DNA of 64,000 nucleotides from Exiguobacterium chiriqhucha RW-2 (GCF_000416965.1 NZ_ATCL01000022.1:124001-188000); one strand, 5' to 3'; positions 16,858 through 25,947 are shown, counted from the first letter of the stretch. Notes: generated by a model from the sequence alone, not told the origin. Program-made: numbers and translations.

Positions 16858-17529
16858 ATGAGAGTAGAAACAGCGTTAGCACGGCTCGGGTGGGCCCATC
16901 TGTTTTCAGGACAAACGTTAGAGGCGTCGACAATCATGACCTATCCGTCCGGGGCGATGCTCTGCACGAATGGTAACCCGATTGAGTCACTCTTCGTCGT
17001 GTTGTCGGGACGTGTCAAAATCTATACGTTAAGTGAGGAAGGCAAGTTGCGCTTACTGCGTTTAAAGATGGCCCCGACGTTGATTGGAGATATCGAATAT
17101 GCGAGTGGACGCAACGTGCTCCACACGGTCGAGACGGTCGGCCCGGTGACGTGTTTGCGCATCCCGTTCGATGTGTTGCGCACACATAACCGGACAATCG
17201 AATTTACGGAGCACCTTCTCCGTGGCGTGTCTGAGAAGTTGTTTATCGAGGCGAACGCCTCATCGAACCATCTCATGTCGACGCTCGAAGAACGGTTGGC
17301 GGGTTATCTCGTCTCGCTCAGCGAGTCAGGGAATGAGTTGTTCCAAGATGAGATGAGCCAGTTGAAGCGAAAAGAAGTCGCGGAATGGCTCGGGACGAGC
17401 TATCGCCATTTGAACCGGACGTTACAGGCGTTCGCGGATGAGGGACTCGTCGAGAAAACACGGACGCAAGTGACGATTTTAGATGCGACTCGATTAAAAG
17501 AACGTGCCAATGGCATGTTGTACGAATAA
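16858..17529 (+). CDS. Crp/Fnr-family regulator between two DUF606 genes
   Basis: 223 residues: an N-terminal cyclic-nucleotide-like beta barrel (PSGAMLCTNGNPIESLFVVL, GRVKIYTLSEEGK) and a C-terminal winged helix with LKRKEVAEWLGTSYRHLNRT as recognition segment. No Fe-S Cys cluster is seen, so it is not an oxygen sensor of the Fnr type; the overall form recalls YeiL. ATG at 16858 has AAGGAGG 8 nt upstream. Its placement between the two transporter halves, 11 nt from each, suggests that it controls them; the ligand is unknown. Confidence 0.85.
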   Translation: MRVETALARLGWAHLFSGQTLEASTIMTYPSGAMLCTNGNPIESLFVVLSGRVKIYTLSEEGKLRLLRLKMAPTLIGDIEYASGRNVLHTVETVGPVTCLRIPFDVLRTHNRTIEFTEHLLRGVSEKLFIEANASSNHLMSTLEERLAGYLVSLSESGNELFQDEMSQLKRKEVAEWLGTSYRHLNRTLQAFADEGLVEKTRTQVTILDATRLKERANGMLYE

Positions 17530-17540
17530 GGAGGAAATTC

Positions 17541-18017
17541 ATGATAGTAGGAATCATCTGTTCGGCAGTGGCCGGCGCATTCATAAGTGTCCAAGCGGCG
17601 GTCAATGCAAAAATGAACGTCTATTTAGGAGCCTGGGCGACGACGGTGCTCGTCTTTATCGTCGGGTTGCTCGGTTCGCTCGTTCCACTTGTTCTATTTG
17701 GCGGTAATCTGCAAGGGCTGTTTGACATCTCGCCGATTTATGCGCTCGGCGGTCTGCTCGGTGTCGGTGTCGTCTTCTGTGTCATGCGAAGCATTCAATT
17801 GCTCGGGCCGACTTTATCGGTGTCGATTATCCTCGTCTCTCAATTGATTTGGGCACTCGGTGTCGATTTGACGGGTGCGTTCGGGATGCCTCAGTTGTCA
17901 CTGTCCCCAGGTCAGGTCATCGGACTGATGGTGTTGCTTCTCGGTGTCATCGTCTTCAAGCAGTCACAAGCAACGGCTCTTCAGCAAGAAAGCTCAAAGG
18001 AAGCGACTTCACGTTGA
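17541..18017 (+). CDS. DUF606 (YdcZ-type) membrane protein, second copy
   Basis: 158 residues with five hydrophobic segments. MIVGIICSAVAGAFISVQAA, NAKMNVYLGAWATTVLVFIV and YALGGLLGVGVVFCVMRSIQ match the first copy at 16421-16846 in design. The two probably make a heterodimer, as in other split small transporters. Ends in a hairpin that overlaps its last codons. Confidence 0.87.
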   Translation: MIVGIICSAVAGAFISVQAAVNAKMNVYLGAWATTVLVFIVGLLGSLVPLVLFGGNLQGLFDISPIYALGGLLGVGVVFCVMRSIQLLGPTLSVSIILVSQLIWALGVDLTGAFGMPQLSLSPGQVIGLMVLLLGVIVFKQSQATALQQESSKEATSR

Positions 18018-18029
18018 AGTGGCTTTTTT
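18001..18029 (+). terminator. Intrinsic terminator overlapping the gene end
   Basis: AAGCGACTTCA/TGAAGTGGCTT stem with CGT loop and six T. Confidence 0.8.
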
Positions 18030-18118
18030 CTTGAGCAAAACGGGTACAGATGGATAACGAATCTCTGATAGGATAGAGAGGGAAGCAGTACGAAATATAC
18101 GCAGAGGTGATGAAAACG

Positions 18119-19435
18119 GTGGATTCTTCCATAGTAATCGATTTACTAATTGTTTTATTCTTGATTGTGTTGAACGGGATTTTCGCGATGACGGAGATCG
18201 CGCTCATCTCGTCTAAACCGGCCAAACTTGAAGTCGAGGCGAACCGCGGTAAGCGCAGTGCTGAAATCGCACTCAAGTATTCAAAAGATCCGACCGACCT
18301 GTTATCGACGGTCCAAGTCGGAATCACGTTAATCGGGATTATTAACGGGGCCTACGGGGGTGCGCGTTTTTCGGCACCGCTCGGCGAATTGTTCGCACAG
18401 CTCGGAATGAGTGCCCAATACGCACCGACCGTCGGTTACGTCGTCGTGGTCACGATTATCACATACTTGTCGCTCATCATCGGTGAACTCGTGCCGAAAC
18501 GGATTGCCCTCGTAGCACCGGAGAAAGTCACGATGGCCATCATTCCAGCGTTGGATGTATTCAGCAAAGTGATGCGACCGTTCATTTGGATTTTATCGAA
18601 ATCGACGTTGTTCCTCTTCAAACTGCTCGGCTTGAAAGCGGAACAATCGAGTGGCGAGACGGAGCTCGAGATTAAGCAACTCTTATTCGAAGGGGCCCAA
18701 CAAGGGGCGTTCGCCCACGAAGAAGTGCAACAGGTCGAGCGCGTGTTTGCGTTTCATGACCAGTTGATTTATGAGTTGATGCAGCCGCGGACGACGCTCG
18801 AATGGGTCGACCTCGAAGATGATATGGACGATATCAAGAAATCGATTTATGAGAGTAAACACAATAAACTCCCGGTCGGTCGCGATACACTCGATGAGTT
18901 TGTAGGTTATATCGATGTCCGTGATATTTTGACGTTACCGACGCTTCGGGAGCCATCGCAAATCTTGAAACGAATCAAACAACCGCTCGTCGTGCCAAAA
19001 CAGCGAGAAGCGAGCCAAGTTTTGCAGATGATGCAAAAGAATGGCGTCGAGATCGCCTTCGTGCTCGATGAGTATGGTGGGTTCCTTGGAATGGTCACGT
19101 TGTTCGATATTTTGGAAGAAATCGTCGGCGAAGTGATGATTGAAGAAGAGACACCGGAAGTCGTGCGCCGTGAAGACGGTTCGTATTTAGCCGACGGTTT
19201 GCTCGGCATCGAAGATTTGAAGCGGACGTTTGGGATTCGAGACAATCGTTTCGATGAAGGACGCAATTCCTATCATACGCTTGCCGGTCTCGTCATTTAT
19301 TCGCTCGGGGACTTCCCGAAACGGGGAGATGTCGTCGAGGCGTACGGACTCCGGTTCGAAGTCGTCGATATGGACGGAAAACGTGTCGACCAAGTGCTCG
19401 TGTCGATGCTATCTGATCAAACAGAAGAAGACTGA
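18119..19435 (+). CDS. CNNM/CorC-type (HlyC/CorC) membrane protein
   Basis: About 438 residues. DUF21 domain with three or four helices (LLIVLFLIVLNGIFAMTEIA, TLIGIINGAYGGARFSAPL, IITYLSLIIGELVPKR), then a CBS pair (VMQP-like ELMQPRTTLEWVD to ILEEIVGEV) and a C-terminal CorC/HlyC domain (DGSYLADGLLGIEDLKR). Family members export magnesium or handle cobalt; hemolysin is a historic name. The GTG at 18119 has AGAGGTGA 8 nt upstream; GTG/ATG at 18107/18110 are too close to it. Monocistronic with terminator. Confidence 0.88.
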   Translation: MDSSIVIDLLIVLFLIVLNGIFAMTEIALISSKPAKLEVEANRGKRSAEIALKYSKDPTDLLSTVQVGITLIGIINGAYGGARFSAPLGELFAQLGMSAQYAPTVGYVVVVTIITYLSLIIGELVPKRIALVAPEKVTMAIIPALDVFSKVMRPFIWILSKSTLFLFKLLGLKAEQSSGETELEIKQLLFEGAQQGAFAHEEVQQVERVFAFHDQLIYELMQPRTTLEWVDLEDDMDDIKKSIYESKHNKLPVGRDTLDEFVGYIDVRDILTLPTLREPSQILKRIKQPLVVPKQREASQVLQMMQKNGVEIAFVLDEYGGFLGMVTLFDILEEIVGEVMIEEETPEVVRREDGSYLADGLLGIEDLKRTFGIRDNRFDEGRNSYHTLAGLVIYSLGDFPKRGDVVEAYGLRFEVVDMDGKRVDQVLVSMLSDQTEED

Positions 19436-19460
19436 CGCCGCGGCGTCAGTCTTCTTTTTT
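19424..19460. terminator. Bidirectional intrinsic terminator
   Basis: AAGAAGACTGACGCCG and its exact complement form a near loopless palindrome with T runs both ways, overlapping both gene ends. Confidence 0.87.
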
Positions 19461-20630
19461 GTGCATGTTCCACGTCTCGAACGCCGCCTGCATGAGGATG
19501 CGGGCGGTATGCAGCATCGCCCGTTCATCCACATCGAACCGAGGGTGATGGTGCGGGAAGACGGCTCCGACTTCCGGGTTGCCGGCCCCTGTGAAAAAGA
19601 AACTACCGGGGACGTGTTGCATATAGTAGGCGAAATCTTCTCCGACCATGAGCGGTGCCATCTCGATGACGCCATCCGTCCCGACGACACGCGCGGCACT
19701 GCGACGCACATGGTCGGTCTCGGTCGCATGGTTGATGACAGCGGGATAGCCGCGAATGTAATCGAGCTCATAATGTGCCTCACTCGCCGAACAGATGTGG
19801 GCGATGGTGCGCTCCATCTCGGTAATGATGCGCGTCTGTGTCTCCGGGGTGAACGTCCGTACCGTGCCGGACAGTTTCGCCTCGTCGGCGATGACGTTGA
19901 ACGCTTGACCGGCGACGAACGTCCCGACGGTCAAGACGGCCGGTTCGAGCGGGTCGATGCGGCGGCTGATGACTTGTTGCAACTGGCTGACGATATTGGT
20001 TCCGACCATGACGGCATCGACCGTGTGTTGCGGGATGGCCCCGTGACCTCCCTTGCCTTTGACGGTCAGTTCGAACCGGTCGGCCGCCGCCATGATCGGT
20101 CCGGTCTTCACACCAACCGTGCCGAATGGAAGCGGCGTCCAAATATGAGAACCGTAAATGTAGTCGACCCCGTCGAGGCAGCCATCTTCGATCATCGGTT
20201 TGGCCCCGCCTGGTGCGAGCTCTTCCGCGAACTGATGGATGAGGACGACATCTCCGGGAAGATCGATTTCCGTAAGGGCTTTCGCCAAGACGAGCAGCGT
20301 CGCCGTATGGGCATCATGGCCGCAGGCGTGCATCGAGCCGTTCACTTTTGAACGATACGGGACATCTTTTAAATCTTGAATCGGTAACGCATCGAAGTCG
20401 GCACGAAACGCGATGGTTGGACCGTCACCGCCATGAATCCGTCCGACGACACCGTTGCCGCCGACGTGTTCGCGCACGTCGAGCCCGAGCTCACGTAAAT
20501 AGGCCGCAATCGTCCGCGGTGTCTCCCGTTCTTCAAAGGAGAGTTCGGGATGTTGGTGGAAGTGGCGTCGAAGCGACACCATCTCTTCGTATAACTCAGT
20601 CAATCGGGAATCGAGGTCAGTCACAAGCAT
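19446..20630 (-). CDS. M20-family amidohydrolase (hippurate/IAA-amino acid hydrolase type)
   Basis: 394 residues. The metal-site motifs HACGHDAHTATLLVLAKAL and QFAEELAPGGAKPMIEDG, and the lid-domain GKGGHGAIPQHTVDA are those of M20D amidohydrolases, which release amino acids from N-acyl conjugates. I start at MLVTDLDSRL (20630), where AGGAG is 8 nt upstream. It follows the NUDIX gene by 14 bp and is likely cotranscribed. Exact substrate unknown. Confidence 0.9.
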   Translation of the reverse strand: MLVTDLDSRLTELYEEMVSLRRHFHQHPELSFEERETPRTIAAYLRELGLDVREHVGGNGVVGRIHGGDGPTIAFRADFDALPIQDLKDVPYRSKVNGSMHACGHDAHTATLLVLAKALTEIDLPGDVVLIHQFAEELAPGGAKPMIEDGCLDGVDYIYGSHIWTPLPFGTVGVKTGPIMAAADRFELTVKGKGGHGAIPQHTVDAVMVGTNIVSQLQQVISRRIDPLEPAVLTVGTFVAGQAFNVIADEAKLSGTVRTFTPETQTRIITEMERTIAHICSASEAHYELDYIRGYPAVINHATETDHVRRSAARVVGTDGVIEMAPLMVGEDFAYYMQHVPGSFFFTGAGNPEVGAVFPHHHPRFDVDERAMLHTARILMQAAFETWNMHKKED

Positions 20631-20644
20631 AGCAAGCACTCCTG

Positions 20645-21073
20645 TCAGTTGATTGTTTTTGTTTGAATCAAGGTCCATACGTCATGTGAATCTAAATCAT
20701 CGAGAATCGGTTGAAGTAACATCTGTCGTACTTCATCAGCCGTCACCCATCTGGCATCGCTATGCTCTTCAGAGAGAGTGATGGTTGTTGCGACGGGATG
20801 AGCCCAGTACGTCATCAGGACGACTTGACGATTCGAGTCGGTCAAAAATGTCGTGGCGTACAGTAAGTGTTGAACCGTTACGCGTAGCCCGGTTTCTTCG
20901 AATACTTCCCGTTCTAGGGCCTGTTCGAGCGTCTCGCCAAAATCGAGCTTGCCGCCGACAAGCTCCCACGTGCCAGGATAGATTTCATCATCGGTTGCCC
21001 GTTTGATGATGAGGAGCCGATCGTCTTGCACAATCACTGCCTTCACAGCGACGACGATGGATGGAATAGACAT
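20645..21073 (-). CDS. NUDIX hydrolase
   Basis: 142 residues. The complete Nudix box, GxxxxxExxxxxxxREUxEExGU, reads GKLDFGETLEQALEREVFEE followed by TG. MSIPSIVVAVKAVIVQDDRL is a normal first strand. AAAGGAG is 9 nt before the ATG at 21073; the frame is open upstream without support. Hydrolysis of a nucleoside diphosphate-X compound is expected; the substrate cannot be assigned. Confidence 0.9.
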   Translation of the reverse strand: MSIPSIVVAVKAVIVQDDRLLIIKRATDDEIYPGTWELVGGKLDFGETLEQALEREVFEETGLRVTVQHLLYATTFLTDSNRQVVLMTYWAHPVATTITLSEEHSDARWVTADEVRQMLLQPILDDLDSHDVWTLIQTKTIN

Positions 21074-21210
21074 CGTGACACTCCTTTGTATGAAATCGTG
21101 AGAAAGCTCACTGTAGATATGAATCATTTACTATATTTTCCTAAGTTATGCTTATGGTATACGACGAGAGGGAATTAATACAGGAGAAAATCATGAAATG
21201 AGGTGTCGAA

Positions 21211-21759
21211 ATGGGTTGGATTATCGCAATTGGGATTATCGTTGTCTTGGCGTTCGTCTATTTCTCGATGTACAACGGACTTGTCAAATATCGAAACTGG
21301 GTCGACGAGGCGTGGGCACAGATTGATGTACAGTTGAAACGGCGTTACGATTTGATTCCGAACTTGGTCGAGACGGTGAAGGGCTATGCCAAGCACGAGC
21401 AAGAGACGCTGGCGAAAGTCGTCGAGCTCCGGAATCAGCTCGGGTCGAAGACGAGCCGTCAAGAACAGATGGAAGTGAACGATCAATTGAGCGGCGCGCT
21501 GAAAAACTTGTTCGCGCTCCGTGAGGCATATCCAGATTTGAAAGCGAACGAGAACTTCAAGATGCTCCAAGAAGAACTGACGCAAACCGAAAATAAGGTC
21601 GCCTACTCACGACAGTTGTATAACAATACGGTTATGAAATATAACACGAAAGTCGAATCGGTCCCTACGAACATCATCGCCTCCGTTCACAACTTCGAAA
21701 AACGCGACATGCTCGAAGCTCGTGAAGAAGAACGCGAAAACGTGCGTGTTTCATTCTAA
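21211..21759 (+). CDS. lemA: LemA-family membrane protein
   Basis: 182 residues: one N-terminal helix (WIIAIGIIVVLAFVYFSMYN) and an extended coiled four-helix body beginning NWVDEAWAQIDVQLKRRYDL, with IPNLVETVKGYAKHE and AYSRQLYNNTVMKYNTKVES, the LemA signature. It lies 18 nt before an HtpX-like protease, a pairing common in bacteria. Function unclear; probably membrane organisation or stress. Confidence 0.93.
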   Translation: MGWIIAIGIIVVLAFVYFSMYNGLVKYRNWVDEAWAQIDVQLKRRYDLIPNLVETVKGYAKHEQETLAKVVELRNQLGSKTSRQEQMEVNDQLSGALKNLFALREAYPDLKANENFKMLQEELTQTENKVAYSRQLYNNTVMKYNTKVESVPTNIIASVHNFEKRDMLEAREEERENVRVSF

Positions 21760-21777
21760 TGGATTGGAGTGGCGACG

Positions 21778-22662
21778 ATGATTTTATATGAACAGATTCG
21801 GAAAAATAAAATCAAGACCGTGTTCATCGTGGCCGGATTCGTCCTTCTCGTCTTAGGGGTCGGAGTGGTCATCTCGTATTTGAATTATGGTGACCCGCTA
21901 CCGGGCCTCATCTTCACGCCCGTGTTCTCTCTGTTTTATATCGGAATCGTCATCATGTCGAGCACGAATATCGTCATGAAGATGAACCATGCCCAAGAAA
22001 TCACGTCGGTCGACCAGCACCGGTTTCTTTGGCACACCGTCGAGAATATGGCGATGGTCGCGCGCGTCCCGATGCCGCGCATCTTCATCATCAACGATGC
22101 GTCGCCGAACGCGTTCGCGACCGGCCTGAAACCAGAAAAGGCGGCCGTCGCCGTGACGACCGGACTGCTCGACCAGTTGACGCGAGAAGAAATCGAAGGT
22201 GTTATCGCCCATGAAGTCGCCCATATTAAAAATTACGATGTGCGACTGGCGACAGTGACGCTCGCCCTCGTCTCGGTGATCGCCATCATGAGCGATATCG
22301 GGTCGAGGATGCTGTTCTTCCGGAGCGTCGGCGGCCGCCGTGACAACAACCAAAACCCGATCTTCATGATTGTCGGGCTCGTGTTGTTGATTCTCGCACC
22401 GCTCATTGCCACGCTCGTCAATTTGGCCATCTCACGGAATCGTGAGTTTTTGGCGGACGCGAGCGGGGCCGAATTGACGCGTAATCCGGATGCCCTCGCG
22501 TCGGCGCTCGAGAAAATCGCCAATATCCAGACACCAGTGAAGGAAGCCTCACGTGCCTCGGCGTCGCTCTACTTTTCAGACCCGCTCAAGAAAAAGCTAA
22601 GTGGCCTGTTCTCGACGCACCCCAATCCGGCCGAACGGATTGCGAGACTTCGCAGTATGTAA
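21778..22662 (+). CDS. HtpX-like M48 membrane metalloprotease
   Basis: 294 residues. Two N-terminal helices, then VIAHEVAHIKNYD (HExxH) and, after two more helices, NREFLADASGAELT with the third zinc ligand Glu; FSTHPNPAERIARLRSM is the usual HtpX C-terminus. It degrades membrane proteins or fragments on the cytoplasmic side. The ATG at 21778 with GGAG 8 nt upstream is preferred over a GTG at 21769. Operon partner of lemA. Confidence 0.92.
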   Translation: MILYEQIRKNKIKTVFIVAGFVLLVLGVGVVISYLNYGDPLPGLIFTPVFSLFYIGIVIMSSTNIVMKMNHAQEITSVDQHRFLWHTVENMAMVARVPMPRIFIINDASPNAFATGLKPEKAAVAVTTGLLDQLTREEIEGVIAHEVAHIKNYDVRLATVTLALVSVIAIMSDIGSRMLFFRSVGGRRDNNQNPIFMIVGLVLLILAPLIATLVNLAISRNREFLADASGAELTRNPDALASALEKIANIQTPVKEASRASASLYFSDPLKKKLSGLFSTHPNPAERIARLRSM

Positions 22663-22674
22663 CAACATCGCGAG

Positions 22675-22702
22675 AGTCCTCTTTTTAGAAAGAGGGCTTT
22701 TT
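22675..22702 (+). terminator. Intrinsic terminator
   Basis: AGTCCTCTTT/AAGAGGGCTT hairpin then five T, after the HtpX-like gene. Confidence 0.83.
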
Positions 22703-22791
22703 CATGTGAGTAGAACTAGATTCATATACACATCCCGTTTGAATCGATTGCGAATGGGAATAATAGGAAGAAGAGAGAATGGAGGGGTCTC

Positions 22792-22890
22792 ATGTTTGAA
22801 TCGGCACTTGAGTTAGGCATTGTCATCTTCTTATTGATTTACTCGATCACGGTTTCGCTAATGTTGATGTCAGTCAAAAAGAAGAGCTGA
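22792..22890 (+). CDS. 32-residue single-helix membrane peptide (putative)
   Basis: Reads MFESALELGIVIFLLIYSIT, then VSLMLMSVKKKS and stop: acidic start, one membrane helix, positive end (N-out/C-in or the reverse). GGAGGGG lies 5 nt before the ATG. It stands alone between two terminators, which supports it as a small gene. No family recognised. Confidence 0.6.
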   Translation: MFESALELGIVIFLLIYSITVSLMLMSVKKKS

Positions 22891-22927
22891 GTGAACGACA
22901 ATTTTATTAACATATGAGCCAAGACAG

Positions 22928-22958
22928 CAAAAAGCCACCTCGCGCATGAGGTGGCTTT
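22928..22958. terminator. Terminator of the PTS operon (bidirectional)
   Basis: AAAGCCACCTC and GAGGTGGCTTT around GCGCAT; T run on the minus strand follows nagE. Confidence 0.85.
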
Positions 22959-22964
22959 CGTCAG

Positions 22965-24452
22965 TTACCCGGCGCGGTGGCTCCGGAGTTTTTCAATCTC
23001 TTCGAGGACGAATTGGACGTTCGTTCCGACGATGACTTGAATGTGGTTCGGGCTGACAACCTTGATACCAGGGATGCCTGCTTTCTTGATTTGGGCTTGG
23101 TCGACCGTATCCATGTCTTTCACATCGACACGGAGACGCGTGACACACGATTCGATGCCCGTGACGTTTTGATCGCCGCCGAGACCATCGTAAATCATCG
23201 CTGCCATGGCAGAGTACTGTCCGCCGGCTGCGACTGGAGCCGTGCGTGTTTCACCTTCAGGCGCTGTTTCCGTTGCAACCGCGTCAACCGTTTCGTCTGA
23301 TTCACGACCTGGTGTCGCCAAGTTGAGCTTGACGATCATGAAGCGGAAGATGACGTAGTAGATGGCACCGAAGACGAGACCTTGAACGAGCAACATGTAA
23401 GGCTGGTTCGCAAGTGGTAGACGCGAGCTGAGGACGAAGTCGACGAGACCGGCACTGAAGCCGAACCCGGCCGTCCATTGGAACGTCGCCGCGATGAAGA
23501 GGGAAATCCCTGTCAAGACCGCGTGCACGAGGTAAAGAACTGGTGCGAGGAACATGAACGAGAATTCGAGTGGTTCCGTGACACCTGTGAAGAACGATGC
23601 GAACGCTGCGGCGAGAAGAAGCGAGGCCGCTTGTTTCTTACGTTTCGTTTTTGCTGTATGGTACATCGCAAGAGCTGCTGCCGGAAGACCGAACATCATG
23701 ATCGGGAAGAATCCGGCTTGATAGCGACCAGTGATTCCTTTCACGCCTTCGCCTGACCAGAAGTTACCGATATCATTGATGCCGGCAACATCGAACCAGA
23801 ACACCGAGTTCAAGGCATGGTGAAGACCTGTCGGGATCAACAAGCGGTTGAAGAATCCATAAAGTCCAGCACCGATCGCGCCCATTTTCGAGATTGTTTC
23901 TCCGAATCCGACGAGTCCTGTGTAAACGACCGGCCAGACGAAGTAGAGGGCGACCGAGACGAGAATCATCGAGAACGCTGTCATGATTGGGACGAGACGC
24001 TTGCCGCTGAAGAAAGCGAGCGCGTCTGGAAGTTTCACATGGCTAAAGCGGTTGTACATTTGAGCGGCGACGATACCTGACAAGATACCGACGAACGCGT
24101 TGGCAATCTTACCGAACGCTGGGTTGACGGCTTCGACGTCGACACCTTGGAACAAGGCGACCGTTGCCGAAGACAAGAGTGTCGTGACCGTGAGGAAGGC
24201 GACAAGTCCGCTTAGAGCGGCTGAGCCGTCACGGTTTTTCGCCATCCCGAGGGCAACCCCGACTGCGAAGAGAATTGGAATGTTATCGATAATGGCTGCA
24301 CCGGCTTTGATCAAGAATGCGGCGGCGATGTTTTCAGAACCCCAGCCGACGGGATCAATCCAGTAACCAATCCCCATGAGAATGGCAGCTGCAGGAAGTA
24401 CGGCAACTGGCAACATGAGGGAACGTCCGAGACGTTGTAAAAAGTTCATCAT
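22965..24452 (-). CDS. nagE: PTS EIICB transporter, N-acetylglucosamine type
   Basis: 495 residues: an eight-to-ten-helix EIIC (MMNFLQRLGRSLMLPVAVLP, FNRLLIPTGLHHALNSVFWF, FTGVTEPLEFSFMFLAPVLY) and a C-terminal EIIB with the phosphocysteine in GIESCVTRLRVDVKD. IPTGLHHALN and the FPIMMFGLPAAALAMY stretch resemble NagE/NagP more than PtsG. There is no IIA domain; the separate Crr-like IIA upstream in the operon should donate phosphate. ATG overlaps the antiterminator stop by 4 nt. Glucose as substrate is not excluded, since the leader RAT is ptsG-like. Confidence 0.85.
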   Translation of the reverse strand: MMNFLQRLGRSLMLPVAVLPAAAILMGIGYWIDPVGWGSENIAAAFLIKAGAAIIDNIPILFAVGVALGMAKNRDGSAALSGLVAFLTVTTLLSSATVALFQGVDVEAVNPAFGKIANAFVGILSGIVAAQMYNRFSHVKLPDALAFFSGKRLVPIMTAFSMILVSVALYFVWPVVYTGLVGFGETISKMGAIGAGLYGFFNRLLIPTGLHHALNSVFWFDVAGINDIGNFWSGEGVKGITGRYQAGFFPIMMFGLPAAALAMYHTAKTKRKKQAASLLLAAAFASFFTGVTEPLEFSFMFLAPVLYLVHAVLTGISLFIAATFQWTAGFGFSAGLVDFVLSSRLPLANQPYMLLVQGLVFGAIYYVIFRFMIVKLNLATPGRESDETVDAVATETAPEGETRTAPVAAGGQYSAMAAMIYDGLGGDQNVTGIESCVTRLRVDVKDMDTVDQAQIKKAGIPGIKVVSPNHIQVIVGTNVQFVLEEIEKLRSHRAG

Positions 24453-25297
24453 TGTGAATTTCCTCCTTTTTGATGGTGTTGATCTTGCAGGCGTTGAATG
24501 TGGAGCGTAATATAACCAAGCTCTGATTCGGGCAAGACGATGCCGTATAAGTCTTCCATTTCGTTTGCGACGTCAGACGCACATGCATAGGCCGACGAGA
24601 ACTTCGTTTGAATCATGAGAAGCATATCTTCGTCGATCGTATGGTGATCGTAATGGTTGACCCGATCCATGACGAATCGTAAATGAGTTAATAAGCGTTG
24701 ATAGGATAAGTCATCTTCTTCTATAGATAGATCGAGTCGTCTCGAAATCGATTGAATCATGTCACGTACGATTGTCGTCTGTTTGACCGTCTTGCGTAAA
24801 TCACCTCCCTTCACTTTTAGTGTATGGATGTGCAGCGCGATGAAGGCTGCCTCATCTTTCGGCATCTTGACGCCGAGTTTGTCCTCGATGAGGTGAAGCG
24901 CCCATAGTCCAATCTCGTACTCGTTTCGATATAAAATCTTAATCTCGTTCAACAGTTTATTTCGGAGCGAAATGCCTTCTTGCTCGCGCTCGATGGCGAA
25001 CGAGATGTGATCGGTGAGGACGATATGGATGTGTTCGTTGAACGTCGTCTCGAGCCGTTTTTCCGCATGCGAAATGATTTCTTCTGAAATCGTGAAGTGC
25101 TCGATTGGAATCCGCGTCAGCAGTTGTTGAAATTTATCGTTCTCCGACATGACGAACAACTTTTCAACTTTATGCGGATTGACGATATCGTTGCGTGCCT
25201 TCTTGAATGCGACGCCCGGTCCGATGGCGATTTTCTCTTCACCCTCGTCTGAGACGATGACCGCGTTGTTGTTTAGAATCTTTTTGATTTTTAACAT
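24449..25297 (-). CDS. BglG-family antiterminator (GlcT/LicT type)
   Basis: 282 residues: RNA-binding CAT domain at the front (MLKIKKILNNNAVIVSDEGE, GVAFKKARND) and two PRDs with the phosphorylatable His in LTDHISFAIE, AFIALHIHTL and YITLHIQRL. AGGAGG lies before the ATG at 25297. It lies between crr and nagE and should bind the RAT in this operon's own leader, preventing termination when sugar is present and EII is dephosphorylated. The RAT resembles that of B. subtilis ptsG, so GlcT-like specificity is likely. Confidence 0.88.
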   Translation of the reverse strand: MLKIKKILNNNAVIVSDEGEEKIAIGPGVAFKKARNDIVNPHKVEKLFVMSENDKFQQLLTRIPIEHFTISEEIISHAEKRLETTFNEHIHIVLTDHISFAIEREQEGISLRNKLLNEIKILYRNEYEIGLWALHLIEDKLGVKMPKDEAAFIALHIHTLKVKGGDLRKTVKQTTIVRDMIQSISRRLDLSIEEDDLSYQRLLTHLRFVMDRVNHYDHHTIDEDMLLMIQTKFSSAYACASDVANEMEDLYGIVLPESELGYITLHIQRLQDQHHQKGGNSQ

Positions 25298-25316
25298 GTG
25301 TCCTCCTATCGAGGAG

Positions 25317-25805
25317 TCATTGTTCCGCTTGAGCGACGACGGTCTTCCCAGGAAGCGATGGGCCGCCTGCATGGAACGAGTATGGCTGTTCCAAAGCGCC
25401 TCCGTTCGTGATGACCATTGGGGTGACCGTGTCTTTTCCGGCTTGCCGGATTTGTTCCAAGTCGGCTGTCAACAGTGGCTGTCCGGTCGTGACCGTGTCA
25501 CCGACTTTGACGTGGACATCGAACGGGCTTCCCGCAAGCTCGACCGTATCGAGTCCGACATGAATCAAAATTTCAGCTCCGTCTCCCGAACGGAGTCCGA
25601 TGGCATGCTTCGTCGGTGCGACTTGGACGATGGTCCCATCAGCCGGGGCGACGACGGTTCCGTCCGTCGGCATGATGGCGATCCCGTCGCCCATCATCTT
25701 CTCGCTGAAGACAGGGTCGGTCACTTCCTCAAGTGGAATGATGTCTCCTTCCATGGGTGCATAAAGTGTGAGTGTATGTCTCTTCATCCACTTATTCAAT
25801 AACAT
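25317..25805 (-). CDS. crr: PTS glucose-type EIIA (Crr)
   Basis: About 162 residues. [47 protein letters not shown] (structural His) and [13 protein letters not shown] (phospho-His) make a full EIIA-Glc domain; the end deviates with GGALEQPYSFHAGGPSLPGK. The ATG at 25805 or TTG at 25811 could be used; AAAGG is upstream. First gene of the crr-antiterminator-nagE operon; it probably phosphorylates the NagE EIIB and others lacking IIA. Confidence 0.9.
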   Translation of the reverse strand: MLLNKWMKRHTLTLYAPMEGDIIPLEEVTDPVFSEKMMGDGIAIMPTDGTVVAPADGTIVQVAPTKHAIGLRSGDGAEILIHVGLDTVELAGSPFDVHVKVGDTVTTGQPLLTADLEQIRQAGKDTVTPMVITNGGALEQPYSFHAGGPSLPGKTVVAQAEQ

Positions 25806-25840
25806 AATCAAATCATCCTTTCGCTTGAAAAATGATTGTG

Positions 25841-25904
25841 AAAAAACAAAACAGGCATGGAGTATAGACGGGTGGCCTGAGCCTTTCGTCTTACCCCATG
25901 CCTG
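25841..25904 (-). terminator. Leader terminator of the crr operon (antitermination target)
   Basis: CAGGCATGG (3' RAT arm) pairs with CCATGCCTG 35 nt on, followed by TTTTGTTTTTT on the minus strand. The upstream arm is shared with the RAT, so the two folds exclude each other. Confidence 0.85.
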
Positions 25905-25923
25905 ATCGAATCAGTCACATGTG
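25894..25923 (-). promoter_or_regulatory. Ribonucleic antiterminator (RAT), ptsG-like
   Basis: The minus strand reads TGACTGATTCGATCAGGCAT, very close to the RAT recognised by B. subtilis GlcT before ptsG. It overlaps the leader terminator and is about 90 nt before crr. Confidence 0.85.
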
Positions 25924-25947
25924 ATCATTATTCGTTTCGTCACCCTC

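Noticed and set aside
16858-17529. A second Fnr-type oxygen sensor
   Set aside because: No Cys cluster at either end, so it is a Crp-like regulator of another kind.
19230-20351. A 373-codon plus-strand open frame
   Set aside because: It lies antisense to the M20 amidohydrolase, which has clear catalytic motifs; composition is Asp/Arg/Val-heavy as expected from a mirrored frame, and no ribosome site is seen.
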